Positions 11,650-22,492 of a stretch of DNA of 64,000 nt are shown piece after piece; position 1 is the stretch's first letter, and the number at the start of each line of letters is the position of its first letter. The notes below the pieces were generated by a model. That model worked only from the letters and a program-made list of their open reading frames with translations. It did no database searches and was not told the DNA's origin. The stretch comes from Distichodus sexfasciatus (lineage: Eukaryota; Chordata; Actinopteri; Characiformes; Distichodontidae). Position numbers and translations under genes: made by a program. The stretch spans positions 1-64,000 of the forward strand of contig JAVGVS010000653.1 of assembly GCA_032718565.1 (NCBI GenBank), in the 5' to 3' direction.

Positions 11650-12110
11650 GAATCTTAAACAAAAATTGGCAAATGGATTTCAAAACCTGTTTGGGTTTCA
11701 GATTCTAAAATAAAAACATGAAAAATAATTTACGCTGATTTGGGTTTTTCAAATGTACAGTAAAAATTGGAAAATGGATTAATAGCTGATTTCAGTTTCC
11801 GATTCTAAAACAAAAATCAGAAAACTGATTACAGAAGCCAACTTTGGTGTCCAAATTTAGGGTAAAAGTTGCTAAATGGATTTCAAGACTCGATTTGGGT
11901 TTTTAGATGTTTCTAAAAATAAAAATCTGAAAATGAATTTATGGCAGATTTGGGTTTTTGTTTCTAAAACAATAAGAAAATGAATTAAGTTGATTTGAGT
12001 TTCCAGATCTAAAATAAATATTGTAAAACTGCTTTCCAGACCCGTGCTGAATTTCTAATTCTAAAATAAAAATAGGAAAATTGATTTCAAGCTGAGCTGG
12101 GTTTCGAATG
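11650..12110. repeat. Degenerate minisatellite downstream of clock
   Basis: Eight or so units of roughly 50-60 bp, each with gatttgggttt, gattctaaaataaaaat and gaaaatggatt in that order. Units have drifted strongly. Related words occur at 5590-5850 and 18550-18950. Confidence 0.75.
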
Positions 12111-13947
12111 CAGAACCCTCCCTTAAACTCCTCTTGAAAAATTTACACGACGAGCGTAGACAAAATCCCCTCTAGAACACACTGCGATCGTAAGAAACAT
12201 CACACTGCGCTGGTCCCCTGCAGGCTTCCCGTCTTTTACAACTAGACGTTAAACTGTCCTGACCCTTGTAGTGGTTTAAGATAAAGACCCAACAAATAGC
12301 ACTTATGTTTTATTACTTTTGTATTAATATTAACATTAAGGCACTTATTATTTTTAGTCTCCCAAATTACAATCAACAAACTGAAAATTCCATGGTGGCT
12401 CGCGGTGGTTGTTGGTGAGATTTACATATTCAGCCTTGTAACGAGGTGTAGTTTGATTTTGGGAGCGGCGGCTTTGCGCTTTCCCTCCTGACGTTTGCAC
12501 TTTAAAGGGAAACTCCGCCTCTAGACGCTTCACAGCTAAACGTGTGGAAAAACCTGTGGGAAGTTTAATTGTGAGCTCCTTTGGGTCTTTTTGGGCCGAG
12601 CGACTCTTAAAGCTATCATGAATGTGGAGAGTTTGGGGGAAAGTTTGACACAAGTACATGGAGGGTAACTATTATTTTAAAAATTTAGACAATCGTGGAT
12701 TTCAGCGTTCAGTTTCAGTGTGACTAAAAGAAGTCAGTTTGTTTAATCAACGACAGCACGCACTTTCTTTTTACTTCCTACAATTTAGAAACTTCTTGTC
12801 AAAGGTCTTTGTGTAGAACGTCGAGTGATTTTTACCTTCTTGTAGTTTGCACGAGAGTTCCATCACGTTGGGGTGTAATGATACATTGATCTTCGTCGAT
12901 TCGGTGACCAGCGAGTTCATAACATCGATCTAAATTGAAAACATCAGTCAGATTTCATAAGTATTGTAATAACTGTGGTAAACCTGATGTCTACTGTGGG
13001 CTGTAGCTCTGTAATAAAAATGTCAATATATTTTAGTTGCTTTAGCGATTTGAGATGAAGGGAAATGATGTTAAATCATATGCTGATTTATTATTTGAAA
13101 TCGCAAAACGCAAGGATCGAACGATTAGCGGCCGGGCCGATTATTGGGGGTCGATATTAGGCATCGCGATGATTATTAGTATCAGCGTTTAATTTTGACC
13201 ATCACCCATACTAAGTAATTAAAAGACTGTCACTCACACCACAGTCAAGCACGAGTGCAGGGTGAAGCTCCGAGAAGAGGAGAGAGGAGAGTTTCAGCCA
13301 AGCTTAGTGTTTGTAAAATTAAAAATTTTGACAGAGATTTCCTGTTTTTTTTTTTAGCATATCGGTTCCAAATAACAGTATCGGCCCTTAAAAACCAATA
13401 TCGGTCAGCCTCTATATATATATATATGTAGGTTTTTATCAGAGTAGATATCTATCAAGTCATATAGATTTATATACAGTATATATTTGATTTGATTAAA
13501 CTGGAAGATGGTGTTAAATCAGCATATGATATTGTCCCATATTGATCGCTGGATCCTGAATCTGATCGGACAGAAATGGTATCATAGCAGATGTTGTGAT
13601 ATCAACAGACGTCAGCTCGTCTGTTGAGTTGATATAATACGGTATCGTGATGAAACTTTACTCCCCTACTCATCAGGTTGCTTTACAAGTAGAAATAAAC
13701 GGGTCACAATGAAAACCTGGTTGCACGTAAAAAAAGATTCATATCAGACCTCAGCATCGCAGCACAACCTCGCCGAATGTTGCGCTCTCTCTCTCTCTCT
13801 CTCAGGACGATGATGCCTCTCCAGCCAATCACAGCGCTGGTCCAATCACAGTTCAGATTGCAGTATCCATCCATCCATCTGTCCAGAAAATAACAAAAAT
13901 GTGTAATTATTTTCTGGAGAGTGTTTTTAAGCAGTGGCGCGCCACAC
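12111..13947. other. Intergenic, repeat relics
   Basis: 12870-13690 holds relics of hAT-like ends, for example ttggggtgtaatgatacattgat, cagtatcggccc and a gatcgctggatcctgaatctgat block with right end tatcgtgatgaaact. That last block is shared with 30490-30610 and 43400-43495. (CT)n at 13782-13804. No gene seen. Confidence 0.5.
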
Positions 13948-15027
13948 TAGGGCTGTGCGATACGACCAAAATATCATAAACCGACAATGATATACTGTAT
14001 ATCACAAAATAGTACATTTTCTATGCTATATTCTGTACCATTCAGTAGAACTTTTGCAAGCGAAATCTCATGTCTGTGTGCGCCTACACACACACTTAAA
14101 ACACTCTGTGTGCTCATATGGAATGCCAAAGGTGCCACAGTTTGCCTATGTTTTAACACAATTGACGATAAAACATCCATTTTTATATCTTTTTTTTTTT
14201 TTTTTTACATCTAATAATTATAACATATATGAAGATTTGCCGTTTTGAATTAAATAAGTTTTTCATTATATTGTACCTTTTGTAGATGTGTTAATACACT
14301 GCGAGTCAAAAGAGGAGCTCTGTAGCTTTTCAAGATTCAAGAACTGTATTGTTATTGAGTAACATGAGAAAATTACACTTGTGACAAACACAACGTGCAA
14401 AAAAGTCAAATTAAATAGAATACAAATAGTAACAAATACAAAATGGAAGTTATTAATGCCTTTAGTGCACATATCTGTAGTGTCTGGCACCATTTCAACT
14501 ATAATGTCAAATGTTGTTTCACAATTCTTCCACTGTTGCTTTCAGAATGAAGTAAACGCTGTTTTTTGTGCTGTTTTATTCATTAAAAAACGCTGGTTTT
14601 GCAGCGCTCTGATATACTGGTGCTTTTTAAACGCTGCTCTTTGCTGCGCTGTAGTGAAGCGGTCAAACACCACTGCTTACTCCATAAGATGTCTGTAAAA
14701 GGTAACTATTTTTACATCGCTCTAGTAAGCTGCCTTTTAGGTGAATTGTGGCACCTTTAGCGTTCCGTAGTTGAGTGTGCACAGGGTTCGCTTGTGAAAG
14801 TTCCAGTGCGCACTCAGAATTAAGGCGTAACTATAACCCCATAGTACTCTCTGTGTCTACAGCCACATGGCGCCGTGGTGACTACTTCCAACGCTCATCC
14901 AAACCATCAACAAATATTGCTGTGAACAGTGGATTGTGTCACCCCACAAAATAAACCATATTATGATATTGATATACAGTATATCGTTCTCGTTATCTGA
15001 TATATTTCATCATATCACACAGCCCCA
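13948..15027. mobile_element. hAT-type MITE, family TAGGGCTGTG, full copy
   Basis: 1080 bp. The left end TAGGGCTGTGCGATA pairs with the right end tatcacacagcccca. The flanking 8 bp are CGCCACAC (13940-13947) and CTCGACAC (15028-15035), 6 of 8 matching, fitting the 8-bp hAT target duplication. A reversed retroposon tail (14315-14440, tcaagattcaagaactgtatt) sits inside. No transposase frame. A truncated relative is at 22961. Confidence 0.8.
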
Positions 15028-15817
15028 CTCGACACCACGACTGATTTATCGGTCGGCTCAGCTTCTAGTGTTGTGTGTGTTTAAAGTCAGTTCAGAAGCT
15101 GTTTTTGAAACACTGCTGAGTAACGAGACGTACTTTTCTCAAATCTCAAGTCACTTTTGTTGATCTCAGTCCTCGAGACGAGACGTGGAGTTGGTTCAGA
15201 ACGGCAGTAACTCACTGTGTGAATGTAGAAAACAAGTGTCACTTTGCTTTTAGTGCGCAATATGCATGAGCTTGTCCTTTAACTGTTTAAAAAAAATCTA
15301 AAGAACAAAAATACATTTAAAAAATATCATATTTTTATACGGCCAGAACAGACCTGACCTCTGGAGAGAGCGTGTAGTGGAAGTGCGGACGTAACCGAGA
15401 CGTTGCGTCGTGATTTATGCAGCTGTAGGGCCGGGGAACGGCGGAGTGAGTTTATATACGGATGTATAACCTCAAGACTGTGGGCTTAAACAAACTGTGA
15501 CACGCTGAAGAACCAGCTTGAACTCGTGTGTTATTTTTCCCTTACTAACGCGCTTGGAAATGCGGCGACGGAGACAGCGGGGGGTGATGTGAGCTCCGGC
15601 TCCTGCTCATGTCGTTCTTTCATTTAAAGATACAAAACTAATGATTCTGCTTCTGCTGTTGTAAGAGCCATAAAAAGCATGTTCTTGGATCAGTCATCCA
15701 TCAGTAGCCTTTTCACGCTTCTATTACACTCAAAAAAAATTCTAATATTGTTAACAGGGTCGTTTGCTTTTGTTAATTCAAAAAGGTAAACCTAAATTTT
15801 AAAGCAGTATTCATTGT
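15028..15817. other. Intergenic, no recognised element
   Basis: Unique-looking sequence between two MITEs; no frame or repeat I can support. Confidence 0.5.
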
Positions 15818-17063
15818 TAGGGGTGTGACGAGAAACTCCGCTCAGATTGGGTCGACGAGAACGAGACGAGATTTTAATACCATTTCAAAGAAAACTTCAC
15901 TTCACATATGAGTGGAATCTGTGATTTTATTAAAGTGAAAGACATGAAAATCCGCGTGCAGCTGCAGTGTATTTGGTGCATGGAGTGACTGGACCCTCTC
16001 TTGTATGATTCCTCCTGCGTCTTCACACCATTACTGTGCATCAGCTTCTAACTTACGGTTTAAGTGTAAGGCTCTGTGTGCACCAAACACGGTTTTTCCG
16101 CTGGCGCCTATTTTTTAATACAAATCCTATGAACTTTAGCGTTCTGGGGGCCAAAGGCCTTCCGTGGGGAAGAAAAACCCCGCAGGTGGAGACGGACTTT
16201 TGTGGCAGTGCTCAGAGCGCTTCAAGTTGAAATCCCTTTAACTTTTAAAACAGCAATGCGCTCGTCAATGTCAATGTCTTGATAACCAATCAAAACCGAG
16301 GAAGGGGCGGGGCATACAGTGTCACGAACTCAGTACAAATGGCGGCATCTGGAGCAGCTGGAGAAGATGTAATGCGTCCAGTCTGGTCTCGAAGACATGT
16401 GAGAACCCATTTCAGACGTTGCCACTAATGCTAAGATGTGATTTCTCTCCATCTGGTCGGCTGAACTAGTGATCGCAAATAAACACATTGAAATAGGAAC
16501 GAACGCGGAAGTGCCCGATGGCGATTTTCGTAACTTAGCAACAACTAGCGCTGAGAGAAGGCTCTGGAAGTGTGAGGTTTTGAGCGCTCTCAGCAGAAAA
16601 AAAGACACGATTGATGTACACAGACCCTTACTCAACTCACTAAACCATCAGATCATACACTGTAACAAGCTGACAGACAACAGATTTAGGAACATTAACA
16701 GATACAATTAGACTAGGATACTGCTGAACACATCACACCCACAATCTCCACATAACACACAACTCGTCTTCTTGTTGCTGCTTCTGCTGTCGTACTGGAA
16801 ACGTGTGTGTTGCTGTTCACTACATCAACTTCAACCATGTTACACACCTGACTGGAGACCAGATCAGACAATCAGCTTCCTCCAAGCCTGTGATTGGCTG
16901 CTGTTTTACCACATTTATAACACAGTGGCAAGTGGAGTGGAGTGTGTACAGACGCCATATTTTACTGGTGAAAATTCCACTGCACGCTCAGAATTTTGGC
17001 ACAAAAATACTGTTTCACGAGACAGCTTTTCAAATATCGTCACGAGATCTCGTCACACCCATA
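15818..17063. mobile_element. hAT-type MITE, family TAGGGGTGTGACGAGA, long copy
   Basis: 1246 bp. It starts TAGGGGTGTGACGAGA and ends tctcgtcacacccata. The 8-bp flanks TTCATTGT (15810-15817) and TTCGTTGT (17064-17071) differ by one base. The interior at 16770-16960 matches the second copy at 43050-43200 closely. About 500 bp extra (16130-16700) is absent from that copy. No transposase recognised. Confidence 0.87.
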
Positions 17064-17065
17064 TT

Positions 17066-17232
17066 CGTTGTACGTAAAGTGAAATATTTCAAGCTGTTGT
17101 TGGTTTTGATGATTGTGCTTGAAAAGCTGATAAACGGATTTTTAGAACGTCCCATTTCACATTGAGCAAATTGCTTTAGTTTGTCATAATCATCAGCATT
17201 AAAATAAAGTATTTCACTTTACGTGTAATGAT
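17066..17232. mobile_element. Short fold-back element
   Basis: The left arm acgtaaagtgaaatatttca pairs with the right arm agtatttcactttacgt, and inner arms (gatgattgtg / cataatcatc) extend the hairpin. About 165 bp, starting within the 8-bp duplication of the neighbouring MITE. Confidence 0.6.
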
Positions 17233-17295
17233 TACAGCATGTCTGAAGACTTACCTTTTTGGATTAAATAACAAGAATGAGTAAAAAATCACTGA

Positions 17296-17985
17296 GAGTC
17301 AAAAAGGGGAGCTCTGTAGCTGTTCAAGATTCAAGGGCTGAAAAATCAAATTAAAATAATCAGCAGTAAGTTGTTGAAGGAATGAATGAATATTGCCAAC
17401 CAGCACCATAAACATGTAGCTACAATATTTCGCAAAACTTCAGAAATTTCGTCCAGTTAAATGTTGTGTGGATCAGCGTTGACGAGGTGATGGACCAGCT
17501 GTGTGTGCAACTTGTAAAAGCAAAAAGACAAATAACTATTGTTGAATTTGGTCATAAATTGGTAAGATTTTATGCACGAGAGCTAGAAGTGATGCATTTT
17601 GTATTATCTTTTTTGTGTAAAAGTTCAGTGTTTTGCCAAATTATTTCTATAGAAATTTAACTTATTGCGTTATCACAGTCACATTAGAGAAAAACTTGGC
17701 AGTGAAATGCAGTTCTAAATGGACATTTTATTGCTGTTGTTTATCAATATAATTGTGATTACTGTCGTTTTAGGAGGTATTGTAGCCACACATTTAAGAG
17801 GTGTGCAGACCAATATATTATTATACTAATCAAATTTAATTCACTTTTGTTAAAAATTGTAGGTCTTTTTAAAATCATTCTTTGAAAATCATTCTGTGAA
17901 AACAGTTTTTTGAAAATAATTCTTTGATAAATCAGTCAACCTTTGCCAAAGTTACAAAACTACAACGCTCCCTTTTTGACTTGGT
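17296..17985. mobile_element. Inverted-repeat element
   Basis: The sequence gagtcaaaaaggggagct at the left is mirrored by gctccctttttgact at the right, about 660 bp apart. The left arm also resembles 14308-14330 inside the MITE at 13948. No duplication of target found. Confidence 0.5.
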
Positions 17986-20130
17986 GTAAATTATAATGAC
18001 TTGGTGTCATTATAAAATCCTTATTATACAAATCCTTACAGTTCTAACAGGCTTTTAAAACACTGTCATCTCTCTTTCACCTTTGTCTCTCCAGTGTCTT
18101 CACTAACATTTAACGACAAAATCTTTCGAAGCCGCAGCTTATCACCAGCATGTGTGTTTTCCCCAAATGTAACACCGATTTTGATGTGAGAGCGAGATGC
18201 TGAATTACTGAAAAATAAGCTTTGTATTATTCCAGTCTCATCAGCTGTATGGTGAGTGGAAATGAAACTTTACAGCAGCGTTCCGGCTGATGAAGCTAAA
18301 GCCGAGGTACTGTGTGCTGGAGACAATAAATCTGCATTTAGGTCACTAGTTTTTTCCTTAAGAAAATGTTCCAGATAAAAATATAGTTATATTTGACACA
18401 AGCCCGAAAAAAGAGAAGAATTCTTGTTTAAACCACTGTGGCTGTACAGCAGTGGGTTAAATGGAACTCGACTGAATTATAATTTTAAGTTCTTTTTAAT
18501 AATATTTCCGAAGTCAAATAAATCTGGTTTATGCAGTGAAAACGAGCTAAAGGGTGTTAAAATTTAATTTGTATGTTTTTCAGATTAAAACAGACCCCCC
18601 CAAAAACACTTTTTCCAATATTCATTTTTTAAAGCCAAAATAAAAAAGTGAATAAGGAGATGATTTCCAACGTTTAAATAATAAAATGGAACAAACGGAA
18701 AATAGTCTTTAAACCTGAGTGTGGATTTTTAATTTGTGAGCAAAACGGTAAATTGGTAAAAGACTTTTTCATTTTCTTTTTCTTTTTTTAATTTAATTTA
18801 ACTTAATTTTTTTTTGGTTGTTGAAAAATGTTTCCAAAACCAAAATGAGGAAAAAAGCTGTTTCGGTTTTGGAAACAAATATTTACAACTTATTAATTTT
18901 TTTAAATTTCATTTTTAGAGAAAAATATTGAAAATGTTATTTTGAATTATGGGTTTAATTAAAAAAACAAACAAATGCATGAGTGATAAACGGAGGGAGC
19001 AAGTTTCTGCCTAATTTCAGAAAATTATTCTCAAACTAGTGTTGCTATTGCAGGGGTCAGAGGTGAATAAATTTTGGGGTTAAATAGCACATCATTGTAG
19101 TTTTTGAATGAAAAGTGATTATATCAGTAAACTCAAAGCAACCACCAAACTGGGACACTTAAATTCACATCAGTCACTGTCTCTCCTGCTTAGTAACCAC
19201 TTAAAAACACGCTTTCATTCATCACGGTCTCCCTGCAACCCAATCATCATCATCATCATGTGGTTTTTTATTATTTTCCTAAATCCTAATGTAAAACTAG
19301 ATGTCCCTTAACGTTTATATGCCTGCGTTCTGGCATTCAACATTATTTCAGAATTGTCAGGTGATGTGAAGTAACTAAAAAAACACAACTGTATCCAAAG
19401 AGCTGGGAGGAAAGATCAGAGAACCTGCCGAAAATCCTGTTTTAATATTATATATATATATATTTTTTTGGTTTCTTTCTGAAAATACATTTTTGTGGTC
19501 CTGTTGAAAAAAATCCCAATGGAAAAAGGAGCTGGTTACTCATGTTTAATGTTCTGTAGTTCTGATGTACGCACTAGAAGTTCTGAATGTCTATCATTGT
19601 TCTCTCTTGCTATCATTTAACCTTTTGTATGTGTGACGTTCTTTGCAGAACACTCGTTTGGCTCATGAAATGCATCTGCATTTAAAAAGAAATTAAATGA
19701 ACATGATTTACACTCACCGTAAAAAGGGTTCAGCCTTTTGGAGAGGTCACTCGATTCCAAGTCCAGCGATTTGTGGAAAATGTAAAAGTTTTCATGGACT
19801 CTAAAAAAAAAAATAAAAAAAAATTGAATAAATAAATAAATAAATATGTTGGCACGCCGTGTAAGAGGTGCTGTAACATGCTGGAGTGTGTGCTGCGCCG
19901 GGTCGGTTTGATGAGCCAGACCATTCTTACATTAACAGACATAACGGAAGCTTTTTAAGCGAATGGTGCCGTTTGCTCCCCTCATCAATTTTGAAAAATA
20001 AACATATATTTAAAAACTGGCACGTGTTGTCTGGTTTTCCACTTCCATTAATGTTAAAGGTGCACAGTTTCAGTAGAGAAAAATCCCAGCTTTAACAGTT
20101 TATTCACACTACAAACTTGGTCAGCAAACT
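17986..20130. other. Intergenic, A/T-rich
   Basis: 18550-18950 carries degenerate ggttttggaaac-type words. (AT)n at 19450-19462. No gene-like frame. Confidence 0.5.
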
Positions 20131-20137
20131 AGAGAAT

Positions 20138-20830
20138 AACACACCGCCTTGTGGCCAAAATGGAAAAATGACAGATTTAAAGGTATTATAGCACCCCCTT
20201 GTGGCCAAAAAACAGAATGTCAGGTTTAATAGTGCCACAGCACCACTTTGTGAACAAAATAGGGAACAGCTTTAATGGTGCTACAGCGCCGCCACGTGGC
20301 CAAAAAACTGAACGACATTTATTAGTCACACAGTGCCCCCTTGTGGCCAAAATACGGAATGACAGGTTTAATGGAATTACAGCTCCCCCGTGTGGCCAAA
20401 GATCAGAATGTCAGGTTTAATAGTTGCACAGTGCCCCCTTGTGGCCAAAATAGGATATGACAGATTTAATGGTATTATAGCGCCCCCGTGAGGCCAAAAA
20501 CAGAACAATAACAGGCTTATTAGTGCCACTGCACTCCCTTACAGAGCCCACCTTGTGACCAAAACAGCAAATCACAGGTTTAATGGTATCACAGTGCCTC
20601 CTTGTGGCTAAAATAGGGAAACGCGTTAAATGGTGCCAGAGCACCCCGTTTGTGGTCAAAATACAGAACGACTGGTTTAACACTGCCATTGTGCCTCCTT
20701 GTGACCAAAATCAGGAAGAACCGCCTTAATGGTGCTTCAGAGCCGCCCCACCACACCCCACCCCTTAGCCAAAAAAGGTAATGACAGGTGTAATAGTTGC
20801 ACTGTGCCCCCTTGTGCCCAAATTGTTATT
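20138..20830. repeat. Minisatellite of CTCF-like motifs between clock and tmem165
   Basis: About 13 units with a period near 49 bp. Each carries a form of gtgcccccttgtggccaaaa followed by a gaatgacaggtttaatggt-like part. Starts of the motif include 20191, 20240, 20286, 20333, 20382, 20431 and 20480. The complement ttggccacaagggggcac is close to the vertebrate CTCF consensus CCACYAGRKGGC, with A where C/T is usual. All units point the same way. Confidence 0.85.
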
Positions 20831-20861
20831 AAAAAAATAATAATAGGGAATGCCAGGTTTA

Positions 20862-22415
20862 ATAGTTTAATCAGAAGAATATAATTATTAAATATCTCAC
20901 ATACTCACCTTTAAGATTGCACACAAAATCTTGAAGGGACGAAAGAAGAAAAGTGGAAAATATACTGCATTTTTATCCTCACGCAGGATTCATAAGCCTG
21001 GTATTCTCCAGTAAAAAGCAAAGAGGAATTCTTGCAACTACAGGTAAGACTCACACTGATCTATGTTTAAAACGCTTTATTAATTTACATTTTTGCATGT
21101 GCTAGTTCTATATGCAGACCAGGTAAAGCTTCACCTGCAGCACACACACAGACAGGCCAAGCTTCACAGCCTTTATCATCGAGTATTTACACGATTCAGA
21201 TAATCACAACCACCTGCAACACACAAAAATCGTTTTCTTTCAAAGCCAGTCAACTCTTGTCAAATATTGACAATGAAGTCACCTTGAAACATACAAACCC
21301 AGCACGCAAACGTCTTCCCTGACTGTACTACAGTACTTCAATTAAAAAAAAACCAAAAGAAATGAGAGAGAAATCCAATCAGTGAAAACTAAAGCACAGC
21401 AAAGAATAAATAGAAACTGCATTCAGGGCTGAGTTTTAAAAAATAAATCTAACTTCTAGGTTGGACTGTTCATTTTGGTGGCAGTGCAGGTCTTTTTGGA
21501 TGGAGGTGAACTTTTTGACAGGACTAAGAACCAAAAAAACATAATACTGGCTCCTAAGATTCACCTCACTTGATTGGTTTGGTTTTCTCTCAGGAGAACA
21601 GATGAATTTTGAGAGCTTGAATCGATGCAACTGGACTTCGTTTAGGTTCTTAAACACGTTTCATTTCTCATATGAAAAGCTTCTTCACTGCAACTCCCCA
21701 TCTTTTTTATTGTTCCAACAACTTATGGGGGAAACGTCTTCAACAACGTCTTCAAGAAACGTCTAAAAATAAGTCCCGTTGCTTTTGGTTCAAGCCTTGA
21801 AGATGAGCAGAGTACAATCTGGACGACTGAGAACCTATACAGAGAATAATGTCAAAACCTCACACATTTTTTGTGAACAACTCTGTGCTTCAGAATAATT
21901 TCTAAATAACGATCGAGAACACTGAGACGCTGCCCTTTTTCCTTCCTTACATCCTGTTTTTTTAGAAAGTAATTCTGCTTTAAAAGTTGTTTCAAATACT
22001 TCATGTGACTTCAATATGATGGCAGCAGCTGAAAAAACGAGACTTGAATCCAGAGCTGATTCAGGAGTTAATTCAGCCCTCGGGTATGAACGGAATGGTG
22101 AAAGAGAAAAAGAAACCGTGTTGGTGCCACAAGAATGAAAACTGCTGAACATGCAGCTGACACCCGAGAGCTTTTCCAGTCGACAAACGACAGAAAGAAG
22201 CAGCATCACAGAAACCGCAACATAAAAAGAAGAGGGAAAATATAAAAAAATAATGATATTAATGGATGTAGAGTCCGGGAGAGAGTCTTTAAGACGAGAG
22301 TGATAACACTTGACATTCACACACACACATTGGGAAGTGTCCTAATTTTGTGGCTCTGTTCAACTCGGCGTTCGGTTGGACTCGGGTCAGCAGAGCGCAA
22401 TGGAGAGAACGTCAC
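20862..22415 (-). other. tmem165: tmem165 3'UTR and intergenic edge
   Basis: A polyadenylation signal AATAAA on the minus strand is at 21076-21081, about 1.3 kb after the stop. I take 21.06-22.415 kb as the likely 3'UTR. Nothing else recognised. Confidence 0.5.
21076..21081 (-). other. Candidate polyadenylation signal of tmem165
   Basis: Minus-strand AATAAA; the nearest good hexamer at a reasonable distance after the stop. Confidence 0.4.
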
Positions 22416-22492
22416 TCAGAATCCAGCGTCCGGCTTGATGAAGAGTGCGGAGAATGCAAAGGCCAGGAAAACGATCCCACCGATAATGGTAA
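22416..22492 (-). CDS. tmem165: tmem165 exon 6 and stop
   Basis: In the ancestral frame it encodes TIIGGIVFLAFAFSALFIKP then DAGF and TGA at 22416-22418 (human GIVFLAFAFSALFISPDSGF). Confidence 0.94.

Noticed and set aside
12354..12659. 101-codon minus-strand frame downstream of clock.
   Set aside because: No recognisable domain, no splice or promoter support, and lying in likely UTR/intergenic sequence; chance frame.
16469..16711. 80-codon frame inside a MITE as a host gene.
   Set aside because: It lies within the element borders and lacks any known domain; mentioned only as a possible remnant of the autonomous transposon.
20138..20830. CRISPR-like array.
   Set aside because: Eukaryotic context, degenerate 49-bp tandem units without unique spacers; it is a minisatellite.
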